Shown: one piece after another, positions 1 through 8,460 of the stretch | Position numbering within the stretch: position 1 is the stretch's first letter | Layout of the letters: every line of letters starts with the position of its first letter | IMG/VR virus record: IMGVR_UViG_3300043410_001300 | Coordinates: 1 to 64,000 of that record | Length of the DNA: 64,000 nucleotides | Strand: one strand, 5' to 3' | Source: a virus | The notes under the pieces: generated by a model | The model's database searches: none | The model's input: the letters and a program-made list of their open reading frames with translations, nothing else | What the model was told of the DNA's origin: nothing | Position numbers and translations under genes: made by a program

Positions 1-217
1 TGTTAAGTAAGTTGAAACTCTCTGGCGGCACAACATCGCCCTTTGCGTGACGAATCTGTGCCTCTGTTAAGTTTGCTTTTCTAAAGCTATTAGTGCCGCC
101 CACATAAGCGCCGGAACCGCTGATGTTTCTGATAAACGTCTCGCCGTAGTGAGCAGTTAGAAACTTAGCAACTTCACGCTCATAGGAGCTACCTTTAACC
201 TTAGATTTACTTGTCAT
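1..217 (-). CDS. PD-(D/E)XK-type nuclease, partial (resolvase-like)
   Basis: Minus-strand gene whose start (ATG at 217-215) lies in the window and whose 3' end runs off the left edge; 72 residues are visible. The N-terminus has a KGSSYEREVAKFL stretch followed by an SGSGAYVGG turn and KGDVVPPE. An E in the first helix, a Ser/Gly-rich loop and a G-D-V/I strand is the pattern of Holliday-junction-resolvase/RecB-type endonucleases. The catalytic (D/E)XK end is not in view, so this is a family-level call. It would be translated just upstream of gp46 in the same direction, which fits a role in DNA processing. It could instead be an uncharacterised restriction-like nuclease. Confidence 0.55.
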   Translation of the reverse strand, partial: MTSKSKVKGSSYEREVAKFLTAHYGETFIRNISGSGAYVGGTNSFRKANLTEAQIRHAKGDVVPPESFNLLN

Positions 218-257
218 ATAGTGTTTTAGTTATCTCTGTGTAGTGTGCGTAAAAAAT

Positions 258-2348
258 TTATTCTTCTTCAGTGGCGCTGTCGCGGAGACTAGTAAATCCA
301 TTTTCTTTGACAACCGTCAAGATTTTGTCGATTCTGCTTACTAGCTCCTCTTTGTGTGACACTAACCATACGCTCTTGTTGCGTCTGCGAACAAAGTCTT
401 TAAGAACAGCTACAGCATTATCAACGCCAACAGCATCCATACCGTTATCTACGAGTTCGTCAATCATCAATAAGTTGATGGGCGAGTATAGGTTCTCAAA
501 AACATCACGGAATGCGAACGACAGACCCAAAATCAAGCGGTTACGCTCACCTCTGCTCAAGTTATCAAAGTCTAAGTCTCTACCTAGTTCAGTAATCTCA
601 ACACTCAAGTCATTCTGAAACACAACTTGATGCGGCAAGCCCATTTTGTCGAGATATTGAGCAAGACGAGCGTTGAGATAGCCTAAGTTCTGCTCGATAA
701 TACGCTTGCGAACAAATGACTTCTTATTTGTTAGGAGGTCTAAGAGATATTCCTGATGCTTCAACACCCTGTTGAGTTCGTCAATAGCGCTATAATCAAC
801 TGCCTGAATAGCATTCTTTTCCATATCTGCGATTTGTTCGCTATACGGGTCAGTTTCCTCGTGTTTAGCAACAATCTGTTCTTCTAAGTTTGCTACCTGC
901 GTTTTATGCTCTATGGCTTCCTGTTCAGTCTTATAGATAGTAGTAGGTTTCTGCCCTAATTCGATCTCTACAAGTTCCTTTAGTTGATCTTCGAACGGAT
1001 TAACTTCTTGCTTCTTTGCTTCAATCTGACGAACAATATTTTCTACTTCACTGCTGTGTCTGACTGCTTCTGCTTCTGTTCGGTAATGAGTCACCGGTTT
1101 ATCGCCTAGGGGTTCAAGCGCACTAAGAGCATCGGTATGCTCCATCCATTGAGTATTTGTAGCAAGTGCCTGTAGGGCGGCTTCTTGTAGAGCCCGCTCT
1201 TTAGCCGCTAATACAGACTCATGATTACTATCGTGAAAATCTTGACCGCAAGCATAACACTTGTGATTTTTTAGTTCTTGGACCTCGGCCTTCAACTTGT
1301 CGATGACTTTTTGCTCACGCTTCTCGGTCGCAACACAATCATCAATATACTTTTGTAATTGCTTCATGTTAGCTGATTTCACAACCCAGGCAGATAAATC
1401 CCGGTGTGCTTGTAGTTCCGCATCAATATCGATATGTGATCGCTCGTCTAAGTTCCGTTCCAGTTCTCTTAAATCAGTGTAAAATTTATTTAACCACTGA
1501 GTTGAGCGTGTAGAAATGGATCGGTAAGTGTCGCTTTGTTTCTTTTGTTCGTTCCAGATTGCTAAATCTTTGTGAGCGAGTAATTCAGCTTCAATATTAA
1601 CAGCGCTTAGGCGCTCGTGGTTAGTAGCCAAATAAGCGATATCGCTATCGTATTTCTTCTGCCATAATACTTGTCTGCGTTTTAGCGACTCAATCTGCTC
1701 TTGTATTCGCTTGTTGGTTTCGTCAATTCCACGAACACGATATTCTTCTGCTGTGATCGAATCTTTTGTTTGCTTGATTAGTTCTTTGACTGCTGTTGCT
1801 TTCTCGCTCAACAGGGTAATGCCTAGCAACTGCTCAATGACTTCACGCTGTTCTGCTACCTTGAGAGATAAGAAGGGCGTTGTATAGCTATTCAACCCTA
1901 CGATATGATTGAACATAGTGCTAGACATACATAGGACACGCTCGATAGCATCTTGTGTCTCACGGCTATCGCCCTGTGAGTCATCCTCACTGCTTTGCTC
2001 TTTGTTATTGACGAAGAATTTTAAGGAGTTGGGTTTACGGGTTCGCTGAATTTTATAGTCGATACCTCTGACATTGAACTCGATAGTCACCGACATATTC
2101 TTCTCGTTAGTTCTGTTGATCAGATTGTCTTTTTTGATCGAGTTGATGGCAGTGCCGAACAGAGCATAGGAGATACCCTGAAAAATAGTGCTCTTGCCCA
2201 CGCCGTTTTTTGAGCCAGCATCACTACCGCCGAGATCGATATTCTCGCCAAGGATTAGGGTTAGATCCTGATTATTGAGTTCTACGCTCTGCTCAACATT
2301 GCCAAAAGACATGAAGTTTTTTAATTTTAGATTTTTTACTGTGATCAT
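258..2348 (-). CDS. 46: gp46-like recombination endonuclease ATPase subunit (SbcC/Rad50 family)
   Basis: A 696-residue SMC-like ATPase, partner of gp47 in the T4-type Mre11/Rad50 complex that resects DNA ends for recombination and replication. The N-terminus carries the Walker A loop (GSKNGVGKST, about residues 45-54). Two long coiled-coil arms flank a zinc-hook CxxC (CYAC, around residue 365). The C-terminal half has the ABC signature LSRGERNR (around 595) and Walker B LLMIDE (around 625). I start it at the ATG at 2348, seven bases after the gp47 stop. The upstream in-frame ATG at 2441 would add 31 unrelated residues lying inside gp47. No clear Shine-Dalgarno is visible, so coupling to gp47 translation is likely. 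Confidence 0.93.
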   Translation of the reverse strand: MITVKNLKLKNFMSFGNVEQSVELNNQDLTLILGENIDLGGSDAGSKNGVGKSTIFQGISYALFGTAINSIKKDNLINRTNEKNMSVTIEFNVRGIDYKIQRTRKPNSLKFFVNNKEQSSEDDSQGDSRETQDAIERVLCMSSTMFNHIVGLNSYTTPFLSLKVAEQREVIEQLLGITLLSEKATAVKELIKQTKDSITAEEYRVRGIDETNKRIQEQIESLKRRQVLWQKKYDSDIAYLATNHERLSAVNIEAELLAHKDLAIWNEQKKQSDTYRSISTRSTQWLNKFYTDLRELERNLDERSHIDIDAELQAHRDLSAWVVKSANMKQLQKYIDDCVATEKREQKVIDKLKAEVQELKNHKCYACGQDFHDSNHESVLAAKERALQEAALQALATNTQWMEHTDALSALEPLGDKPVTHYRTEAEAVRHSSEVENIVRQIEAKKQEVNPFEDQLKELVEIELGQKPTTIYKTEQEAIEHKTQVANLEEQIVAKHEETDPYSEQIADMEKNAIQAVDYSAIDELNRVLKHQEYLLDLLTNKKSFVRKRIIEQNLGYLNARLAQYLDKMGLPHQVVFQNDLSVEITELGRDLDFDNLSRGERNRLILGLSFAFRDVFENLYSPINLLMIDELVDNGMDAVGVDNAVAVLKDFVRRRNKSVWLVSHKEELVSRIDKILTVVKENGFTSLRDSATEEE

Positions 2349-2355
2349 TGTGGGT

Positions 2356-3372
2356 TTAAATTGAACGGTAGATATCAAGTAGTAGTTTTTTATCGAATGC
2401 ACCTTCTTGAAGTTCATCGATTTGCTTTTGAATGATAGCATCTACTGACTCGAACTCGGTATTTGCGTAATCTGTGTTATCAGTCTCTAAGTCCGTCTTT
2501 TGCGGAATTAAGGTCATTTCACGAAGTCCGTATTGGGGAACTAGGGTTTCTCGCAGAAATGCACTCTCTTCATAACTAATTTCAACATCAAGATTAACTT
2601 TAACATAACTATCAGGAACTAGCAACCGTTCTGGTTCTTCTAGTATTTGTGACAGGTTGTAGATACGATATTTTGGTGCTTGAGGCCAGATATGATACAC
2701 GGGCTCTTCACCCCACTCAAGTATCATCATACCGCGATTATCGTCTCCCGCATCTGAAAAGTTGTGAGGGAAAGCATTGCCAATATACGAGACATTTCCC
2801 TTGTGCTGACGCTTATGAAAGTGACCCGAGAATACTCGGTCGAATTTCTTCAAGTGCGAGGTTTGTAGTTCGCCGTGATCGGGCATTTCGATCATTGCGT
2901 TTAAAATAAAGTGCGGTAGTTCAAAGTGACCGAATAAGTATTTGCCAGACTTCCTCTCTAATTTCTTCCAATCTTCGCCCACTAACCACGGGGCAATAAC
3001 AACATCGCCTTGTTCGAACCAATCGTCAATGATTTTTACCCTGGGTAGATGCTTAGCCCATTCGACACTATGAACATCACGCTTGTCCCGGAAGAACAGG
3101 TCATGATTTCCAGCAATGAAATAAACCTGCTCGAAGTTATCGTTGAGTTTTTCTAGTGCCTGGAGACCATAGTGTAGGGTCTGAATATTGATGGCAGCAC
3201 GATTGTGGTTATAGTCGCCCAAGAAAAAGCAGGTTTCACAACCTTCCCTCCGTGCCGTTTCGATGAACCAGTCAACAAAGTTAGCACAATCTGTGTTGTG
3301 CTGAACTGAGTTGCTCTTCAGGCCAAAGTGTATGTCGGTGAATGCGGCGGCCTTTTTAAATAAGTTTGTCAT
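2356..3372 (-). CDS. 47: gp47-like recombination endonuclease nuclease subunit (Mre11/SbcD family)
   Basis: A 338-residue calcineurin-like metallophosphoesterase, the nuclease subunit that pairs with gp46. All metal-binding motifs are visible: TDIHFG (D13, H15), LGDYNHN (D53), AGNHD (N89, H90), GHFEL, and SGHFHKR in the second half. Length matches T4 gp47 (about 340). It lies immediately upstream of gp46 and is transcribed with it. A sigma70-like promoter (3401-3430) sits about 28 bases upstream and overlaps a terminator-like hairpin at the end of gp55. The start is ATG at 3372. Confidence 0.94.
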   Translation of the reverse strand: MTNLFKKAAAFTDIHFGLKSNSVQHNTDCANFVDWFIETARREGCETCFFLGDYNHNRAAINIQTLHYGLQALEKLNDNFEQVYFIAGNHDLFFRDKRDVHSVEWAKHLPRVKIIDDWFEQGDVVIAPWLVGEDWKKLERKSGKYLFGHFELPHFILNAMIEMPDHGELQTSHLKKFDRVFSGHFHKRQHKGNVSYIGNAFPHNFSDAGDDNRGMMILEWGEEPVYHIWPQAPKYRIYNLSQILEEPERLLVPDSYVKVNLDVEISYEESAFLRETLVPQYGLREMTLIPQKTDLETDNTDYANTEFESVDAIIQKQIDELQEGAFDKKLLLDIYRSI

Positions 3373-3400
3373 GTATGTAGAAATAGTTATAACTCACCAC

Positions 3401-3430
3401 AGTATAGCAAAAAGGAGTCAACGATGTCAA
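3401..3430 (-). promoter_or_regulatory. sigma70-like promoter for gp47-gp46
   Basis: On the minus strand TTGACA (3430-3425) and TATACT (3406-3401) are separated by 18 bases, and the -10 box is preceded by TGC (extended -10). The expected start lies about 20 bases before the gp47 ATG. This looks like a host-polymerase (early or middle) promoter, unlike the TAAATA motifs before structural genes. Confidence 0.65.
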
Positions 3431-3437
3431 CTCCTTT
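3411..3437 (-). terminator. Terminator-like hairpin after gp55, overlapping the gp47 promoter
   Basis: Arms AAAGGAGT and ACTCCTTT (8 bp, 11-base loop) are followed on the minus strand by a short T tract (five T in all, three of them in the stem). It lies downstream of the gp55 stop at 3461. The T tract is short, so termination may be partial. The loop contains the -35 box of the next promoter. Confidence 0.45.
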
Positions 3438-3460
3438 GGAAATGAATTTGTCCGAACCAT

Positions 3461-4369
3461 TTATTCTACTGGCGGCTTATACTCATTAGCAAACTGACGG
3501 GTGAATGATGGAGCCAAACCATTATATTCCATCAGGTCATCTCTGATGCTTTGACTTTTCTTCTCAGTATTGAGTACTCGACAGAATGAGTTATTGAGTA
3601 CGGCAGTAAAGTAGGCGAACGGATTATTAGACTTTGCTTCATTAAAACGCAAGCCAACATAGGTAAGCTGGAGCACAGCACTTCCGCGCATTTCATCGTT
3701 GTATGAATAGCCACGCCAGTTCCATTTTGTGCCATACTTCTCACATAGCTTCAAATACATACGAGCAAGAGTATTGGTAATCTGGCCACCATCACGCTCG
3801 AACTCACCAGTTTTCACATCACCCTTCCAATGAGACTTACCAACGCACACGAGACTTCCCATCTTGTTGAGTTTAAAGTGCTGAAACGGAGGAAAGTTCA
3901 CTCGGATATGAACAAGATCGTCCATCTTGACCGGAGCGGCCGCTTCCAAATCCTCGAACAAGTTTTCTTCTTCCTCGAACTCGAACATATCTTTTGCTGT
4001 TTTCTTCTTGGTGACTTTCTTGGGCGCTTTTGGAGCTAATGGAATGTGATCCCAGGTCATCACACGGAAGATCAAGTCGGTATCAGGGATGGTAGCAGGG
4101 TCGGTGGTGCCCTTGGTCAATCCCAGTTCAAGATCAGTGCGTAGCGCCCGCGCGACCTTAGCTGCCTGAATAGTCTCAGCCCTACTAGCATACTCCAAGT
4201 TGACCTCTAAGTCACTGTTGTCTAAGTAGTCAACGATGAAGTCATACTGATGATACTCAGGCTTTGTGAATGAGCAATAGCTATTTTTGCTCTGATGGAT
4301 CTCTTTCAAGATGTCCTTATTATTTAAGTAATTTTTTTTCGGTGAGGTAGTGGTGATTGTTGTAGTCAT
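3461..4369 (-). CDS. 55: gp55-like late-transcription sigma factor
   Basis: A 302-residue protein whose C-terminal third matches the T4-like gp55 sigma family. It has a helix-rich WNWRGYSYNDEMRGSA segment, then SNNPFAYFTAVLNNSF and an EKK...IRDDL tail; these form the region-2-like core that recognises the late -10 box. The protein is longer than T4 gp55 (about 185). The extra length is an N-terminal extension with a Lys-rich then Glu-rich linker around residues 115-150 (KKVTKKKTAK, then FEFEEEEN). It sits alone on the minus strand, divergent from the structural genes it should switch on. The TAAATA motifs in this window are its natural targets. Confidence 0.8.
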   Translation of the reverse strand: MTTTITTTSPKKNYLNNKDILKEIHQSKNSYCSFTKPEYHQYDFIVDYLDNSDLEVNLEYASRAETIQAAKVARALRTDLELGLTKGTTDPATIPDTDLIFRVMTWDHIPLAPKAPKKVTKKKTAKDMFEFEEEENLFEDLEAAAPVKMDDLVHIRVNFPPFQHFKLNKMGSLVCVGKSHWKGDVKTGEFERDGGQITNTLARMYLKLCEKYGTKWNWRGYSYNDEMRGSAVLQLTYVGLRFNEAKSNNPFAYFTAVLNNSFCRVLNTEKKSQSIRDDLMEYNGLAPSFTRQFANEYKPPVE

Positions 4370-4383
4370 AGTTAGTAATAATT

Positions 4384-4400
4384 CATTGTATCACACAATG
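4384..4400. promoter_or_regulatory. Operator-like palindrome upstream of gp55
   Basis: CATTGT and ACAATG are 6-bp inverted arms around a 5-base centre, 15 bases upstream of the gp55 start. A -10-like TACAAT overlaps it on the minus strand, but no good -35 is seen. The palindrome position would suit a repressor site; this is suggestive only. Confidence 0.3.
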
Positions 4401-4426
4401 GGAGAAAATCTACTAAAATGGATGAA

Positions 4427-4450
4427 TTTGTAGTTGACTTAAACTACAAA
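4427..4450. repeat. Inverted repeat in the divergent gp55/structural intergenic region
   Basis: TTTGTAGTT and AACTACAAA form a perfect 9-bp stem with a 6-base loop. It lies between the gp55 palindrome and the late-promoter motif at 4470. There is no T tract on either strand beyond a few bases, so it is not an obvious terminator. It may be an operator or an RNA element. Confidence 0.45.
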
Positions 4451-4469
4451 AACAGCACTTTATTTATCT

Positions 4470-4478
4470 GCTAAATAC
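4470..4478 (+). promoter_or_regulatory. Late-promoter motif GCTAAATAC
   Basis: TAAATA motif 20 bases upstream of the first structural gene (ATG 4499). It matches the T4-type late promoter core (TATAAATA) recognised by gp55-type sigma factors. Confidence 0.55.
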
Positions 4479-4498
4479 TAAAAAGGACAATAGTAACT

Positions 4499-5668
4499 AT
4501 GGCATCGTATGTAGGAACAGCATCAGATCAGGACTCAGACGCTTCTCAGAGGGCTGCCTATGAAGCGGCAGTATCGAACGCAAAGCAAGAACTCGGCGAT
4601 AATATCACTGTAGGGTTCACTCAATATCGAACTAAAATTGAAGGTGAAGCTAAGCCATATCTGTATGTATCTACTTGTACAATTGTAGCGGAACCGGCCG
4701 CCGCCCCGGAAGAACCTACGCCAGTATCTCAGCCCACTGGTGAAGATAAACCCGAGGGTTCGACGCCAGTATCAACAGAAACTACGACACCCGCTACGAC
4801 AGAGACACCAGCGGCAACAACAACATTCGATGAGATAGTGACCACCGCGGCACGGCCAACACCAAGTTATCCAACTGCCCCAGACTGGCGTTTTCGTGTA
4901 TCACTTGCTCCTAAGGCAGATTATTTTTACAATGCTGCCGACCCAGGCATATTGGCACCACTGAAAGCAACGAAGGGTGTTATCTTTCCCTACACGCCCT
5001 CTATCTCAGTGTCATATGTAGCAAAGTACGATACTCAGACACCGACTCATAGTAACTTCTCAATAAACAACTATCAACATAGTTCAGTTGAACAAGTAAC
5101 TGTTGAAGCAGACTTCACCGCTCAAGATATCATGGAAGCAAACTACCTACTTGCGGTGATTCACTTCTTTAAGAGTGCGACTAAGATGTTCTACGGCAAA
5201 GACCTGAATCCGGCTCGTGGTGTGCCGCCACCGCTATTGTATTTGACAGGATTCGGTCAATATCAATTCGATAATCATCCTGTTGTTCTTACAAATTTTA
5301 CATACAAATTACCAGTTGATGTTGATTACATCAACGCTTACCCTAATGGGGTAGAAGTTGGGGTCAACGGAGCACAATTAGCAGCATTCAATCAGGAAAA
5401 GAAAACTGGCGACATAAGAGCATTCATTGAAAAATTACGAGCTACTATCATGAAGGGTAATAAAAAAGCTAGCAGCAGTGAAGCGGCGGCAGCACCGAAA
5501 CTATCACAAGCTCTCACGCGAGTGCCAACTAAGATGAGTATTTCTCTAACATTTCAACCTATTGTTACTCGTAATGCGATAAGTAACGAGTTCAGTCTTA
5601 AAGACTACGCTAGTGGTAAATTACTACGTGGTAGTCAAAATCCTAAAACAGGCGGAGGTATCTGGTAA
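4499..5668 (+). CDS. Virion structural protein, probable baseplate/tail-tube junction
   Basis: A 389-residue protein opening the structural block. Residues 1-60 form a small domain. Residues about 62-120 are a Pro/Thr/Glu-rich linker. The rest is a conserved domain with FPYTPSISVSY, DFTAQDIMEANYLLAVIHFF, PPPLLYLTGFGQYQF and LPVDVDYINAY segments, which I associate with structural proteins of aquatic T4-like phages encoded just before gp53. By position and family memory it could play the role of gp48 or gp54 (baseplate tail-tube proteins), but I cannot assign which. Its stop overlaps the next start (TAATG), so the two are coupled. Confidence 0.6.
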   Translation: MASYVGTASDQDSDASQRAAYEAAVSNAKQELGDNITVGFTQYRTKIEGEAKPYLYVSTCTIVAEPAAAPEEPTPVSQPTGEDKPEGSTPVSTETTTPATTETPAATTTFDEIVTTAARPTPSYPTAPDWRFRVSLAPKADYFYNAADPGILAPLKATKGVIFPYTPSISVSYVAKYDTQTPTHSNFSINNYQHSSVEQVTVEADFTAQDIMEANYLLAVIHFFKSATKMFYGKDLNPARGVPPPLLYLTGFGQYQFDNHPVVLTNFTYKLPVDVDYINAYPNGVEVGVNGAQLAAFNQEKKTGDIRAFIEKLRATIMKGNKKASSSEAAAAPKLSQALTRVPTKMSISLTFQPIVTRNAISNEFSLKDYASGKLLRGSQNPKTGGGIW

Positions 5669-5967
5669 TGGGGTATTCAGCATCAAGTCCGTATCATACA
5701 AGTAAAGTCGTAAACGGTAAATTTTTAGATGTGATGATCAATCGCCCTATTCCAGGTGACGCTAGTGATTATTACTGGACAATAGAACCAACATATCATC
5801 TGCGGCCCGATCTACTAGCAAGTCATCTATACGATGATAGTAAATTATGGTGGGTATTCGCACAGCGCAACCCAAACACACTTAAAGATCCGCTTGGGGA
5901 TTTCACAGTAGGTACGCAAATTTATGTACCAAAGAGCGATACATTAAGAGCAACACTAGGATTGTAA
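5668..5967 (+). CDS. 53: gp53-like baseplate wedge protein
   Basis: A 99-residue protein with the short gp53-type pattern of aquatic T4-like phages: YYWTIEPTYHLRPDLLASHL, LWWVFAQRNPNTLKDP, and a C-terminal GTQIYVP. The last element looks like a LysM-type strand. gp53 helps join baseplate wedges around the hub. A strong GGAGG lies nine bases before the ATG inside the preceding gene, and start and stop overlap as TAATG. It is much shorter than T4 gp53 (about 196), which is usual for this branch. Confidence 0.75.
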   Translation: MGYSASSPYHTSKVVNGKFLDVMINRPIPGDASDYYWTIEPTYHLRPDLLASHLYDDSKLWWVFAQRNPNTLKDPLGDFTVGTQIYVPKSDTLRATLGL

Positions 5968-5968
5968 G

Positions 5969-8458
5969 ATGGCAGTTTCTGAAAACAAAGTTGACGATAA
6001 CGCAGTTACTGGCACCGATGATACATCAACTGCCAGTGAAGCAAGTGGCACAACACCGCCTTCGTCCTCTACTGGTAGCAAATCAGCTCGTTCTACAACT
6101 GCTAGCGCTGATTACAATGGACCAAAAATACCAGGCGTGAGGATGATTAACCCTCTCAGTCAATTCAGTAGTTACACATATTCACTAGTTCTGTACATGA
6201 TGACACCCGAAGCATTTACTAACTTCACACTTGCTGGCGGCTCGATGTCTGGTATCAAAGGCAAGGGTAAGGGTGTGTACATCGTGGCACAAAGTGGCGG
6301 TATCAATGGTGATATTGAAGACAGAGCGATTACATTCTCAGGCAAACTAGGCTCAGGGCAACGAGGACTAGACTACTTTATTGATGATTTATCTGTTACT
6401 ACTTACATGCCTGCCGGCGGCGGCGAGGGAGCAACTGTTGGTACTGAATTCAAGTTCAAAATTATTCAGCCAACCGGATTTAGTTTCATCCAAGACATTG
6501 GTAAAACTAGTCGAGCGATTAATCTTGAAAGTAAAATTACAACGAATACCACTATAAACCCACTAGAGCAATTCTATGTCCTTGGTATCAAGTTCTATGG
6601 CTATGATGTTAACGGCTCAGTCATGACAGCATCGAGTCCTGAAGTGCAAGGCTACGACAACGGCGGCAGTGACGGAGATAAGAATGCTGTCATCCAACGA
6701 TACTTTGGTATTAGTATTAATGAGATGAAGTTCAAATTAGACAATAAAGTAACATTTTATGATATTAAAGCATCGCCCGCTGCAGATCTTTTTGCTTATG
6801 GTACAATCAATAGTACCATCAAAAAAGACTTTACATTAGTAGCAGGAACAGTAGCAGAAGCGTTAGGAGCTGTGGATGGAGAGGGTATTAGAGGTTTATC
6901 AGAAGTACTCAACAACGAAGGTCAAGATCAAAAAGATCGTGGCGTTATTGATACGTCAATAAAATACACATTTGAATTTTATGACGAAAACGGCAATAAA
7001 GTAGAACCTAAAGAAAGCGTGATTGGTAAGAGTGGTCTCGTGGATAAAACAATCGCAACAGCGGAAAATGCTCCTATTTCTGATGCTACTGACTTGAGTA
7101 AAGTAACTGTTGCTGATAGTTACAAAGCCGGTAGTATTCCTAAAGGCAGAAAAACAATTTCTGTTCCTGCCGGCACCAGTCTCGTAAGCGTAGTCGATAA
7201 CATCATTGTTAAAAGCAACTTCATTAGTGACGCACTAACGAAAACAATCAGTCAGGATGCAGAGGCACAATCTGTCAAAAAATCACCGACGGCAACCCTA
7301 CAATGGTATTCGATGTCGCCGTATGCTGTTCCTCGTGCTAGAGAGAATGGTAACTGGGTTTGTGACATCACGTATCAAATCAGACCATTTAGTGTACCAT
7401 ACATACGAAGTGATATCGTAGGAGTCACGAGTAAGTATGATGGACCTTACAAGTTCTATCATTACTACTTTACTGGACAAAATAGTGAAGTGCTAGAATA
7501 CTCGCAGCAATTTGATAATTTGTATTTCATGTTGGCGGATATGCCAACTAACTCAGATGCTGATCCTGTCGATAAGCCTAAAGATGATACTCCACGTGCG
7601 GTATCTAATGCTGTGGAAGGCACTAACAAAGCAGGCAATACAAACAAAGCAGGACAACTAAACGACATGGTCAAAGCTCAGTTGTATAGTCCCGCTGATA
7701 CAAACAAAGCAAAGTTAAAAATATTAGGTGACCCAGATTATCTAGCAACAAACATTGGTGTTACCTATCAACCAGGAACTAAGTATTTTAACAAAGACCA
7801 TAGTATTAACATCAACAGCGGTCAAGTATTCATTCAATTAAATTTTAATACTGCGGATGATTACAGTATCACCGAAAGAGGAAATCCATCTGGAACAGGA
7901 TTACTTAATGTTAGTGATAAAGTTCAGTTCTATGAGTCAACTGCTGCCAAAGATGTAGGTATCGATGGTATGGTGTTCAATGTAATTAAAGTAACAAGTA
8001 CTCTTTCTAAAGGAGTATTCTTACAAATTCTTGACTGTAAGGTGCCGCTATTAGATGACTTAGTTGGTCAAGATAATGCTGCTGGCTCATCAGTTGATGA
8101 AAGTGGCAGAATGACAAATGAGGGTGATGCTAGAACTACTGATTCTGCTTCAAAATCTACGCCGGTCAACAATAAAGCATCAGCGACCAGTGCTAACGGA
8201 CCAGCGTCCGGAGGGAACGCCAGTGAAGTCACGGCGGCAGTTGATACTAGAACTACCAACACTCCAGCAACAACGCCCAGTAATACTGATACTACCACTA
8301 ACGCAAGAGATTCTGGAACTACAGAAAATACAAGCTCATCAGCACAAGCAATATCTGACCCTGTAAATAATACATTACAGGGTTCTACAGTACTTGATGA
8401 TACCGTTACATCTAGAGCAGAACAAACAAGTGATGAAGATAATCAACGAGAAGCATAA
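5969..8458 (+). CDS. Large baseplate/hub-like structural protein
   Basis: 829 residues. The N-terminus (1-50) and C-terminus (about 690-829) are Ser/Thr/Asp/Ala-rich and low in complexity. The centre contains predicted beta-rich domains with SQFSSYTYSLVLYMMTPEAF, NPLEQFYVLGIKFYGYD and, near residue 660, a segment ending FLQILDCKVPLLDD. The place immediately before the gp5-like spike suggests a hub role comparable to gp27, which binds gp5. I do not recognise gp27 sequence motifs, so the assignment is positional. It begins one base after the gp53 stop. Confidence 0.5.
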   Translation: MAVSENKVDDNAVTGTDDTSTASEASGTTPPSSSTGSKSARSTTASADYNGPKIPGVRMINPLSQFSSYTYSLVLYMMTPEAFTNFTLAGGSMSGIKGKGKGVYIVAQSGGINGDIEDRAITFSGKLGSGQRGLDYFIDDLSVTTYMPAGGGEGATVGTEFKFKIIQPTGFSFIQDIGKTSRAINLESKITTNTTINPLEQFYVLGIKFYGYDVNGSVMTASSPEVQGYDNGGSDGDKNAVIQRYFGISINEMKFKLDNKVTFYDIKASPAADLFAYGTINSTIKKDFTLVAGTVAEALGAVDGEGIRGLSEVLNNEGQDQKDRGVIDTSIKYTFEFYDENGNKVEPKESVIGKSGLVDKTIATAENAPISDATDLSKVTVADSYKAGSIPKGRKTISVPAGTSLVSVVDNIIVKSNFISDALTKTISQDAEAQSVKKSPTATLQWYSMSPYAVPRARENGNWVCDITYQIRPFSVPYIRSDIVGVTSKYDGPYKFYHYYFTGQNSEVLEYSQQFDNLYFMLADMPTNSDADPVDKPKDDTPRAVSNAVEGTNKAGNTNKAGQLNDMVKAQLYSPADTNKAKLKILGDPDYLATNIGVTYQPGTKYFNKDHSININSGQVFIQLNFNTADDYSITERGNPSGTGLLNVSDKVQFYESTAAKDVGIDGMVFNVIKVTSTLSKGVFLQILDCKVPLLDDLVGQDNAAGSSVDESGRMTNEGDARTTDSASKSTPVNNKASATSANGPASGGNASEVTAAVDTRTTNTPATTPSNTDTTTNARDSGTTENTSSSAQAISDPVNNTLQGSTVLDDTVTSRAEQTSDEDNQREA

Positions 8459-8460
8459 CT

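Noticed and set aside
258-2441. gp46 starting at the upstream ATG (2441)
   Set aside because: The extra 31 residues are out-of-frame gp47 sequence; the ATG at 2348 begins the conserved MITVKNLKLKNF start.
8118-8366. Alternative plus-strand frame inside the hub-like gene
   Set aside because: It overlaps a low-complexity Ser/Thr stretch and its product is a frame-shifted shadow rich in Leu/Gln with no motif.
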